This document shows, piece after piece, positions 16,707 to 25,032 of a stretch of DNA of 64,000 bases. The translations under genes were made by a program, and so were the position numbers. The notes below the pieces were generated by a model, which saw only the letters and a program-made list of their open reading frames with translations, was not told the origin of the DNA and searched no databases. Within the stretch, counting starts at the first letter, position 1. Each line of letters begins with the position of its first letter. Source of the stretch: Acidovorax sp. A79 (GTDB taxonomy: Bacteria; Pseudomonadota; Gammaproteobacteria; Burkholderiales; Burkholderiaceae_C); the NCBI RefSeq assembly GCF_041154505.1, contig NZ_AP028672.1:1749001-1813000 (forward strand), in the 5' to 3' direction.

Positions 16707-17618
16707 CTACGCCCGCGGCGCGACAGCATCGCCCGCGATGCCCATCACTCCCACCACATGCTCCACGAACCGCGCGAGCTTGGGCAGCTGCCGCCGGTCC
16801 GGCGCATAGACCAGATGCACGGCGCGCGCCGCGGGCAGGCAGTGCTGCATCACCGGCACCAGGGCGCCACTGGCCAGGTCGTCGGCCAGCAGCACCTCGG
16901 GCTGCATGATCAGGCCCAGGCCGCGCAGCGCGGCCTGGCGCAGGCCGTCGCCCTGGTTGCACACAAAACGCGCGTTCTCGGGCCAGAAGAACTCCGCGTC
17001 GCCATCGCGCAGCGTCCATTCCACACGGCGCTGCCATACCGAATGGCTCAGGCACTGGTGGCGGGCCAGATCGTCGGCGCGCCCGGGCGTGCCATGGCGC
17101 TGCAGGTAGGCCGGCGCGGCCGCGATCACCATGCGGTAGGGGCGCAGCGGGCGCGCCACCAGGCCCTCATCCACCACCTGGCCGATGCGCACGGCCACGT
17201 CGAAGCCCTCGCCCGCGAGGTCCACCACGCTGTCGGTGAGCTGCAGGTCCACGCGCACCTGGTCATGGCGCTGCAGGAAGTCGGCCACCAGCGGCGCGAT
17301 GACGTGGTTGCCCAGCGTGAACGGCGCGCTCACGCGCAGCAGGCCCTGCGGCACGGCGCGGCTGCGCTCCACGGCGGACTCGGCCCAGCGCACCTGCTCC
17401 AGCACGCGCTTGCTGTCTTCGTAGAACGCGGCGCCCACCTCGGTCAGGCTGTTCTGGCGCGTGCTGCGCTGGAACAGGCGTGCGCCCAGGTGGGTTTCGA
17501 GCTGCTGGATGTGCTTGCCCACCATCACGGCCGACACCTGCAGCTGGCGCGCGGCGGCGGCGAAGCTGCCGGCTTCGACCACGGCCACCATGACTTCCAT
17601 GTTGCGCAGTTTGTCCAT
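16707..17618 (-). CDS. LysR-type transcriptional regulator, divergent from an SDR gene
   Basis: 303 residues with an N-terminal HTH (MDKLRNMEVMVAVVEAGSFA, then QLQVSAVMVGKHIQQLETHL) and a C-terminal effector domain. AGGA lies 9 nt before the ATG at 17618, so I prefer it to the ATG 18 nt upstream. It is divergently arranged with a short-chain dehydrogenase gene, the classic LysR-target layout, and inverted AATCAATG/CATTGATT elements sit between them. Confidence 0.92.
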   Translation of the reverse strand: MDKLRNMEVMVAVVEAGSFAAAARQLQVSAVMVGKHIQQLETHLGARLFQRSTRQNSLTEVGAAFYEDSKRVLEQVRWAESAVERSRAVPQGLLRVSAPFTLGNHVIAPLVADFLQRHDQVRVDLQLTDSVVDLAGEGFDVAVRIGQVVDEGLVARPLRPYRMVIAAAPAYLQRHGTPGRADDLARHQCLSHSVWQRRVEWTLRDGDAEFFWPENARFVCNQGDGLRQAALRGLGLIMQPEVLLADDLASGALVPVMQHCLPAARAVHLVYAPDRRQLPKLARFVEHVVGVMGIAGDAVAPRA

Positions 17619-17630
17619 GGGCTGATTCCT

Positions 17631-17679
17631 AATCAATGGTTAGCACAAGAAGAACTTCAATGTACTTTATGCATTGATT
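17631..17679. promoter_or_regulatory. Inverted repeat in the LysR/SDR divergent region
   Basis: AATCAATG (17631-17638) and CATTGATT (17672-17679) form a perfect 8-bp inverted repeat around an AT-rich 33-nt spacer. This is a plausible two-half-site operator for the adjacent LysR regulator. The intergenic region is clearly more AT-rich than its surroundings. Confidence 0.45.
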
Positions 17680-17745
17680 GATTCGCAAAAGAATCGGTGC
17701 CTGTCTGTTCCTCCACCCGTTCTTTTTCAAGCAAAGGAAAACACC

Positions 17746-18348
17746 ATGTCCAAGATTCTTCTCATCGGCGCGAGCGGCACCATCGGCCAGGCCGTGCTGG
17801 CCAACCTGGGCGCGCGCCACGAGGTGATCACCGTGGGCCGCAGCAGCGGCACGCACCGCGCAGACTTTTCCCAGCCGGGCTCGGTCGCCAGGCTGTTCGA
17901 GGCGGTGGGCCAGGTCGATGCCATCATCAGCACCGCCGGCAACCTGCACTTCGGCCCGCTGGCCGACATGACGCCCGAGCAGTTCAACCTGGGGCTGCAG
18001 GACAAGCTGCTGGGCCAGGTGCAATTGGCTTTGATCGGCCAGAAGTACCTGGCCGATGGCGGCTCCATCACGCTGACCGCAGGCATCCTGTCCATCGAGC
18101 CCATCCGCAACGGCGCCAGCGCCACGGCGGTGAACGCCGCCATCGAGGGCTTCGTGGCCGCCGCCGCCATCGAGCTGCCGCGCGGCCTGCGCATCAACGC
18201 CGTGAGCCCCACCATCCTCACCGAATCGGTGGGCGTGTACGGGCCGTTCTTCCCCGGCTTCGACACGGTGTCTGCCGAGCGCGCCGCGCGCGGCTACCAG
18301 CGCAGCGTGGAAGGCGCGCAGACGGGGCGGGTGTACCGCGTGCAATGA
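17746..18348 (+). CDS. Short-chain dehydrogenase/reductase
   Basis: 200 residues, short for a classical SDR. The nucleotide-binding turn is LIGASGTIGQAVL at residues 5-17. The usual YxxxK is replaced by a region reading NGASATAVNAAIEGF, so the catalytic tyrosine is missing; this is typical of a divergent SDR subgroup. The ATG at 17746 follows AAAGGAAA. It is probably controlled by the divergent LysR. Substrate unknown. Confidence 0.88.
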   Translation: MSKILLIGASGTIGQAVLANLGARHEVITVGRSSGTHRADFSQPGSVARLFEAVGQVDAIISTAGNLHFGPLADMTPEQFNLGLQDKLLGQVQLALIGQKYLADGGSITLTAGILSIEPIRNGASATAVNAAIEGFVAAAAIELPRGLRINAVSPTILTESVGVYGPFFPGFDTVSAERAARGYQRSVEGAQTGRVYRVQ

Positions 18349-18388
18349 TCACGGCCACCTGCACCCTACCCGTCTGGGCATGAAAAGA

Positions 18389-18443
18389 AAATAGCTGCTG
18401 CCGCTTGTCCAGCAAGCGGCAGCAGCTATCAATTTAGTAGCTT
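18389..18443. repeat. Dispersed palindromic repeat, copy E (longest, 17-bp arms)
   Basis: Arms ATAGCTGCTGCCGCTTG (18391-18407) and its perfect complement (18413-18429) flank a 5-nt loop TCCAG, followed by ATCAATTTAGTAGC. It lies between the convergent SDR and Bug-receptor genes, where the hairpin could also act as a bidirectional transcription stop. Confidence 0.8.
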
Positions 18444-18462
18444 CAATGATCGAAGGCGCAGA

Positions 18463-19476
18463 TCAGTCCAGACTCGCGCCGGATTCCTTGACGACCTTGC
18501 CCCACTTCACGGACTCGGCCTGGATGAAGGCGGCAAACTGCTCGGGCGTTTCGCTGTACGTCTCGGCGCCCTGCTCGTTGATCTTCTTCTTCACCTCGGC
18601 CTGGTTCAGCACCTTGGCCAGCGCGGTGTTGAGCCGGGCCAGCACCGGTGCGGGCGTGCCGGCGGGCGCGAACATGCCGAACCAGGACGTGGCCTCGTAG
18701 CCGGGCACGCCGGCTTCGGCGATGGTGGGCACATTGGGCAGCTCGGGCGAGCGCTTGGCCGTGGTCACGGCAAGCGGCACCAGCTTGCCGCTGCGCACAT
18801 GCTGGATGGCCGAGGGCATGTTGTCGAACATGATGCCGATCTGGTTGCCCAGCAGGTCGGTCACCGCCGGTGCGCTGCCCTTGTAGGGCACGTGCACCAT
18901 GTCCACCTTGGCCAGGCTCTTGAACAGCTCGCCCGACAGGTGGATGGAGCTGCCGTTGCCCGACGAGCCGAAGTTCACCTTGCCGGGGTTGGCCTTGGCG
19001 TAGGCGATCAGCTCCTTCACGCTCTTGTAGGGCTGTGCGGGGTTGGCCACCAGCAGGTTGGGCACATTGGCCACGCGCGTGAGCGGCGCGAAGTCCTTGA
19101 TCGGATCGAAGGGCATCTTCTTGTACAGCGCGGCGTTGATGGCATGCGTGCCCACCGTGCCCATGAAGAGCGTGTAGCCGTCCGCCGGGGCCTTGGCCGC
19201 CAGCGCGCCGCCGATGTTGCCGCCCGCGCCCGCGCGGTTGTCCACGATGACCGACTGGCCGAGTTCCGTGGTCAGCGCCTGGCCGATGATGCGCGCCAGG
19301 ATGTCGGTGGTGCCGCCGGCCGCGAAGGGCACGACGATGGTGACGGGCTTGGTGGGATAGGCCTGGGCCATGGCTGCGCTGCTGCCCAGCAGGCCACCAA
19401 CGGCGATGGCGGCGATGCCCGCGCAGGCAGCGGCCGACAGCGCAAAGCGGCGGGTGGTGTGGATGGAACGGGTCAT
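18463..19476 (-). CDS. Bug family tripartite tricarboxylate transporter substrate-binding protein
   Basis: 337-residue periplasmic binding protein. A signal peptide has a twin-arginine-like start (TRRFALSAAACAG) and likely cleavage after AAMAQA. The mature part opens with YPTKPVTIVVPFAAGG, the Bug/TctC hallmark, and GSSGNGSSIHLSGELF forms the ligand loop. GGAG lies 7 nt before the ATG. It is the last gene after the pcaIJF-SDR set on the same strand, so it may bind an aromatic or dicarboxylic substrate of that pathway. No TctA/TctB genes are nearby, which is common for Bug proteins. Confidence 0.93.
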   Translation of the reverse strand: MTRSIHTTRRFALSAAACAGIAAIAVGGLLGSSAAMAQAYPTKPVTIVVPFAAGGTTDILARIIGQALTTELGQSVIVDNRAGAGGNIGGALAAKAPADGYTLFMGTVGTHAINAALYKKMPFDPIKDFAPLTRVANVPNLLVANPAQPYKSVKELIAYAKANPGKVNFGSSGNGSSIHLSGELFKSLAKVDMVHVPYKGSAPAVTDLLGNQIGIMFDNMPSAIQHVRSGKLVPLAVTTAKRSPELPNVPTIAEAGVPGYEATSWFGMFAPAGTPAPVLARLNTALAKVLNQAEVKKKINEQGAETYSETPEQFAAFIQAESVKWGKVVKESGASLD

Positions 19477-19622
19477 GGTTTGTCTCCTTCAGGAAGGTGG
19501 ATGAAATGGGTGTCACGAGCGCGGCATCCGCCGCGCCATGGCCTCAACCGGGCGCCAAGGCCTCCGGGCGAGAACAGGGGGTGCGCCCCTTTCAGGGCTG
19601 CAGTGAAAATGCGTTCAGGTGG

Positions 19623-20368
19623 CTAGACAGGTGCCACGCCGAGCGTGGTACCACCGCACACGTACAACACCTGCCCGGTCACGAAACCGTTGTCGGGCGA
19701 GAGGAAGAACAGCGCCGCGCGCGCCACGTCGTCGGGCGTGCCCATGCGGCCCACGGCGATGCTGTTCAGGATGCGCTCGGTCTGCGGCGCGCCCTCGGGA
19801 TTGCTCTGGCGGAACAGCTCGGTGGCGATCGGCCCCGGGCCGATGGCGTTGACGGTGATGCCGTCGCGCCCCAGTTCCATGGCCAGCGTGCGCGTCATGC
19901 CGATCATCCCGGCCTTGGTGGCCGAGTAGACGACGCGGTCGCCCTTGCCCAGCGCGGCGCGCGACGACATGTTGACGATGCGGCCCTGGCCGCAGGCCCG
20001 CAGCGTGGACAGAAAGGCCTGCACCAGCAGCATGGGCGCGCGCAGGTGCAGGCCCACCACGTCGTCCAGCTGCGCGGTGGTGGCGGTGTCGATGGTGCCG
20101 GGGCGCGTCGCGCCCGCGTTGTTCACCAGGGCGGTCACGTTGTGCCTGGCGGCGATCTCTGCCGCGCGCTCGCGGGTCAATGCCTCGTCGGTCAGGTCGC
20201 CCTGGTACGAGGTGAGCAGCGGGTGGCTCCACGTGGGCAGCACGTAGTCCAGATTGACCACGGCGCGGCCCTGGGCGAGCACGGCTTCGGCAATGGCGCG
20301 GCCGATGCCGTTGCTGGCACCGGTGACGACGGTGACGGAGGTGGAGGAAGTCACTGCAGAGGCCACTG

Positions 20369-20372
<4 letters not shown>
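19623..20372 (-). CDS. SDR family oxidoreductase coupled to pcaF
   Basis: 249-residue classical SDR with TGASNGIGRAIAEAV for cofactor binding, NNAG at the fourth strand, Ser in IVNMSSRAAL and the catalytic YSATK. The best start is a GTG at 20372, which overlaps the pcaF stop as GTGA; this implies coupled translation. It is embedded in a beta-ketoadipate operon that normally has no SDR, so it may reduce or oxidise a pathway-related substrate. The exact reaction is not known. Confidence 0.88.
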
Positions 20373-21574
<1,202 letters not shown>

Positions 21575-21646
21575 GTTTTTTGTCTCCTCGGATCTCGGTG
21601 GATCGGCTCGTTGAAAAGGGAAGGGATTCGGGGCGCCCGCGGGTGC

Positions 21647-22297
21647 TCAGGTCGCCGGACGGATGGGCTGGCCCACCAGGCTTTCGAGTTCGGCGTGGGA
21701 AAGGCCCGGCACGGTGTCGATGAGCTGCAGCCCCGTGGGCGTGCAGGCCAGTGTGCACAGATCGGTGTAGATGCGCTTCACGCACGCGACACCGGTGAGC
21801 GGGTAGCCGCAGCGCTCGACGATCTTGCTCGCGCCCTGCTTGGTCAGCAGGTCCATCATCACCCAGGTCTGCTTGGCGCCGATGGCCAGGTCCATCGCGC
21901 CGCCCACGGCCGGGATGGCGCCGGGCTCGCCGGTGCTCCAGTTGGCCAGGTCGCCCGTGGCGCTGACCTGGAAGGCGCCCAGCACGCAGATATCGAGGTG
22001 CCCGCCGCGCATCATCGCGAAGCTGTCGGCGTGGTGGAAGTACGCGCCACCGGGCAGCAGCGTCACCGGCTGCTTGCCGGCGTTGATGAGGTCGTAGTCC
22101 TCCAGGCCTGCGGCGGGTGCCGGGCCCATGCCCAGGATGCCGTTCTCGCTTTGCAGGATGACCTCGCGGCCCGCGGGAATGTGGTTGGCCACCAGGGTGG
22201 GCTGGCCGATGCCCAGGTTGACGTAGGCGCCGTCGTGGATGTCTTGCGCCACCCGCTTCGCCAGTTCTTCTTTACTACGCTTTTGATAGCTGCTCAC
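21647..22297 (-). CDS. pcaJ: 3-oxoadipate CoA-transferase subunit B
   Basis: 216-residue beta subunit. The catalytic glutamate lies in LQSENGILGMGP (about 50-61), with VNLGIGQPTLV before it and GAFQVSATGDLANW later. With subunit A it transfers CoA from succinyl-CoA to 3-oxoadipate. The frame opens at a GTG (22297). Its first codons (SSYQKRS) lie on a sequence matching the tail of the dispersed palindromic repeat, so the N-terminus may be repeat-derived. It is 29 nt downstream of pcaI. Confidence 0.93.
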   Translation of the reverse strand: MSSYQKRSKEELAKRVAQDIHDGAYVNLGIGQPTLVANHIPAGREVILQSENGILGMGPAPAAGLEDYDLINAGKQPVTLLPGGAYFHHADSFAMMRGGHLDICVLGAFQVSATGDLANWSTGEPGAIPAVGGAMDLAIGAKQTWVMMDLLTKQGASKIVERCGYPLTGVACVKRIYTDLCTLACTPTGLQLIDTVPGLSHAELESLVGQPIRPAT

Positions 22298-22326
22298 GCT
22301 TTATCCTTGTGCGGTAGAGGCCGATT

Positions 22327-23028
22327 TCATGCCGATTTCTTGAAACCACCCGCCTGCGTGGCCGTGCGGTCGATCTTGACCACATGGCTCACGTAGATGC
22401 CGGGGGTGACGATGGCCTCGGGGTCCAGCGCGCCCAGCTCCACCACCTCGTGCACGGTGGCGATGGTGGTCTTGGCGGCGGTGGCCATCACCGGCCCGAA
22501 GTTGCGGGCCGACATGCGGTAGGTAAGGTTCCCCCAGCGGTCGCCCTGCTCGGCCTTGATCAGCGCCACGTCGCCGTGGATGGGGAATTCGAGCACGTAG
22601 TGCCTGCCGTTGATCTCGCGCGTTTCCTTGCCGGCGGCCAGCTCGGTGCCGTAAGCCGTGGGGCAGAAGAAGGCGCCGATGCCCGCCCCCGCCGCCCGCA
22701 GGCGCTCGGCCAGGTTGCCCTGGGGCACGAGCTCGAGCTCCAGCTTGCCGCTGCGGTACAGGTCGTCGAACACATAGCTGTCGACCTGGCGCGGAAAGCT
22801 GCAGATGATCTTGCGCACCTGCCCCGCCTTGAGCAGCGCGGCCAGGCCCTGGTCGGCATTGCCGGCGTTGTTGTTCACCACCGTCAGGTCCCGGGCGCCC
22901 TGGGCGATGAGCCCGTCGATGAGCTCACCCGGAATGCCCGCCGTGCCAAATCCGCCTATCAACACCGTGGCACCATCCTTCACCCCTTGCAGGGCCTGGG
23001 CCACCGAGTCCGCCAGTTTGTTGATCAT
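22327..23028 (-). CDS. pcaI: 3-oxoadipate CoA-transferase subunit A
   Basis: 233-residue alpha subunit starting MINKLADSVAQALQGVKDGA, with the CoA-binding loop IGGFGTAGIPGELI. First gene of the pcaI-pcaJ-pcaF-SDR-Bug set, transcribed away from an IclR-type regulator. I took the ATG at 23028; the longer open frame runs through the operator region and is not coding. Confidence 0.94.
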   Translation of the reverse strand: MINKLADSVAQALQGVKDGATVLIGGFGTAGIPGELIDGLIAQGARDLTVVNNNAGNADQGLAALLKAGQVRKIICSFPRQVDSYVFDDLYRSGKLELELVPQGNLAERLRAAGAGIGAFFCPTAYGTELAAGKETREINGRHYVLEFPIHGDVALIKAEQGDRWGNLTYRMSARNFGPVMATAAKTTIATVHEVVELGALDPEAIVTPGIYVSHVVKIDRTATQAGGFKKSA

Positions 23029-23067
23029 CGAAACGCTTTCGTGATTTGCTTGATCTTCGGTTTCAAT

Positions 23068-23103
23068 TTGTTCGCTTATAGAACAAATGTTCGCATAAAG
23101 AAT
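23068..23103. promoter_or_regulatory. Tandem palindromic operator between pcaI and the IclR-type regulator
   Basis: TTGTTCGCTTATAGAACAA (23068-23086) has perfect 6-bp arms TTGTTC/GAACAA. It is followed immediately by a second copy, ATGTTCGCATAAAGAAT, with the GTTCG elements 19 bp apart. The form resembles GTTCG-containing PcaR/PcaU sites. It lies in the only AT-rich stretch here and overlaps the probable -10 (TATAGT, 23104-23109) of the regulator gene, so autoregulation and pca control are likely. Confidence 0.7.
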
Positions 23104-23119
23104 TATAGTAGGCGCACGT

Positions 23120-23929
23120 ATGAATATCCAAACCCCTGACGCCAAAGACCCCAAGCCCAGCGACAGCTATGTGCAGTCGTTCGCGCGCGGGCTGGAGGTG
23201 ATCCGCTCGTTCAGCTCGGCCACGCCGCAGCAGACGCTGAGCGAAGTGGCGGCCCGTGCGGGCCTCACGCGCGCGGGTGCGCGCCGCATCCTGCTCACGC
23301 TGCAGACGCTGGGCTATGTGGAGACGGACGGCAAGCTCTTTCGGCTGAGCCCGCGCATCCTGGACCTGGGATTTGCGTACCTTTCATCGCTGCCGATCTG
23401 GAACCTGGCCGAGCCGGTGATGGAGGACCTGGTGGAAGAAGTGCGCGAGTCGTCCTCGGCCGCCGTGCTCGACGGCCTCGACATCGTCTACGTGCTGCGC
23501 GTGCCCACGCACAAGATCATGCGCACGAACCTGGGCGTGGGCTCGCGCCTGCCCGCGCCCTGGACCTCGATGGGCCGCGTGCTGCTGGCCGGGCTGCCCG
23601 ATGAGGAGCTGGAGGCCCGCCTGGCGCAGCATCCGCTGGAGCGCTTCACCGCGCACACCACCACCGAGCTGCCCGCGCTGCTGTCGCGCATCCGCGAGGC
23701 ACGCCAGCAGGGCTGGTGCCTGGTGAACCAGGAGCTGGAGGAAGGATTGATCTCGATCGCCGCGCCACTGGCCGACCGCACGGGGCGGACGGTGGCGGCG
23801 CTCAACATCAGCGGGCAGGCCAACCGCACCAGCGCGGCCATGATGCAGGAGAGCCTGCTGCCCGCGCTGCTGCGCGCCGCGAAGACCATCTCGCGCATGA
23901 TGGGTGCGCCGCGCGGCCGGGGCGAGTGA
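23120..23929 (+). CDS. pcaR: IclR-family regulator of the beta-ketoadipate operon (PcaR/PcaU type)
   Basis: 269 residues with an N-terminal winged HTH (YVQSFARGLEVIRSFSSATP, then TLSEVAARAGLTRAGARRIL) and a C-terminal IclR effector domain. The SFARGLEVI opening is shared by the PcaR/PcaU/CatR subgroup that senses beta-ketoadipate or protocatechuate. Divergent from pcaI with the tandem operator between them. The symbol is an inference from subgroup and neighbours. Confidence 0.88.
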   Translation: MNIQTPDAKDPKPSDSYVQSFARGLEVIRSFSSATPQQTLSEVAARAGLTRAGARRILLTLQTLGYVETDGKLFRLSPRILDLGFAYLSSLPIWNLAEPVMEDLVEEVRESSSAAVLDGLDIVYVLRVPTHKIMRTNLGVGSRLPAPWTSMGRVLLAGLPDEELEARLAQHPLERFTAHTTTELPALLSRIREARQQGWCLVNQELEEGLISIAAPLADRTGRTVAALNISGQANRTSAAMMQESLLPALLRAAKTISRMMGAPRGRGE

Positions 23930-24031
23930 AGCCCGGGGCCCGGCGGCCGCCGGGCGGCTTCACGCCGGTGCCAGCCCGGCACCGGCACGGGCATTGCGCG
24001 CACAGGGCGCCCACGCTGGGGTGGTGAAGGC

Positions 24032-24253
24032 TCAGTTCTTGCGAAAGCCCAGCACCAGCACCACGCCGCCCAGCACCATCGCCCCCAGGCTCATCCACTG
24101 GGGAATGTTGACGGACTCTTTTTCCTTGACCGTCAGTTCCAGCGGGCCCAGCTTGGCCTGCGTGGTGTCCTTGGTGAAGCTGAAGCCCCCCGTCAGAAAA
24201 CCTGCCAAGCCCAGCACCAACAAAAGCACACCAACGATTCGCATTGCATTCAT
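24032..24253 (-). CDS. Small two-helix membrane protein
   Basis: 73 residues with helices at about 5-24 and 53-70, separated by a charged loop (TKDTTQAKLGPLELTVKEKE). Resembles DUF3185-type small membrane proteins, but I do not claim the family. A weak AGAT ribosome binding site precedes the ATG. No clear operon partners: the IclR gene ends convergently on one side and the DUF1841 gene is divergent on the other. Function unknown. Confidence 0.65.
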   Translation of the reverse strand: MNAMRIVGVLLLVLGLAGFLTGGFSFTKDTTQAKLGPLELTVKEKESVNIPQWMSLGAMVLGGVVLVLGFRKN

Positions 24254-24472
24254 GACAGATCTCCCAACACCGGGTATTCAGGGACTGCGGCAGAGCGGGC
24301 CCGGCTCCCTGTCCCTGCGCATCGCCAATGTAGGGCAGCTCCCGCCGCGCCCGCGTAGGACACCGCCGCTGCCGCGCGTCGCGCACCCGCCCCGGCGCGC
24401 CAGCCGCACTCCGGCGCCGCGTGCAACCCTGCACGCCCTGTGCGCCAGGGCTGCGTGCTACGCTCACGCCCC

Positions 24473-24907
24473 ATGTTCAGCCCCTCCCAAGCCGACGTGC
24501 GCCGCTTTCTCTGCGGGGTGCACGCCAAGACCCAGGCCGGCGCGCCCATGGAAGCCATCGAGACGCTGGCCAGCCTGTGGATCGCCGAGCACCCCGAGTA
24601 CCACACCGACCTGTCCGACGCCGATGCCGCCGTGGCGCGCAACTACGACGAGATGCCGGGCCAGACCAACCCCTTCCTGCACCTGTCCATGCACCTGTCG
24701 ATCAGCGAGCAGTGCAGCATCGACCAGCCGCGCGGCATCCGCCAGGCGGTGGAGCTGCTGACCGCGCGGCTCGACTCGCTGCACGATGCGCACCACGCCG
24801 CCATGGACTGCCTGGGCGAGATGCTGTGGGAAAGCCAGCGCGCCGGCCGCCCGCCGGACGGCGAGGCCTACATCGCCTGCGTGCAGCGGCGGGCCACGCG
24901 GGACTGA
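24473..24907 (+). CDS. DUF1841 family protein
   Basis: 144-residue soluble protein starting MFSPSQADVRRFLCGVHAK. The core HPEYHTDLSDADAA and the strongly conserved NPFLHLSMHLSISEQCSIDQ block (about 68-87) are the DUF1841 hallmark, together with CLGEMLWESQRAGRPPDGEA at the end. The function of the family is unknown. I chose the ATG at 24473 over 24440 for this reason. Stand-alone gene. Confidence 0.9.
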   Translation: MFSPSQADVRRFLCGVHAKTQAGAPMEAIETLASLWIAEHPEYHTDLSDADAAVARNYDEMPGQTNPFLHLSMHLSISEQCSIDQPRGIRQAVELLTARLDSLHDAHHAAMDCLGEMLWESQRAGRPPDGEAYIACVQRRATRD

Positions 24908-25032
24908 GACGGATTGGCCTCCAACCGCATGACGTCGTTGGTTCGCCTCGCCATGCTGCAGCCCTGTCCTGGGCTTCCCGCCTGGTTGCCCGGCTGCATG
25001 CAAATTCGCATGCGGCGCTGAACCCTCCCCGC

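Noticed and set aside
18389..18443. CRISPR array from repeated palindromes
   Set aside because: Copies are kilobases apart, without regular spacing or spacers, and there are no cas genes.
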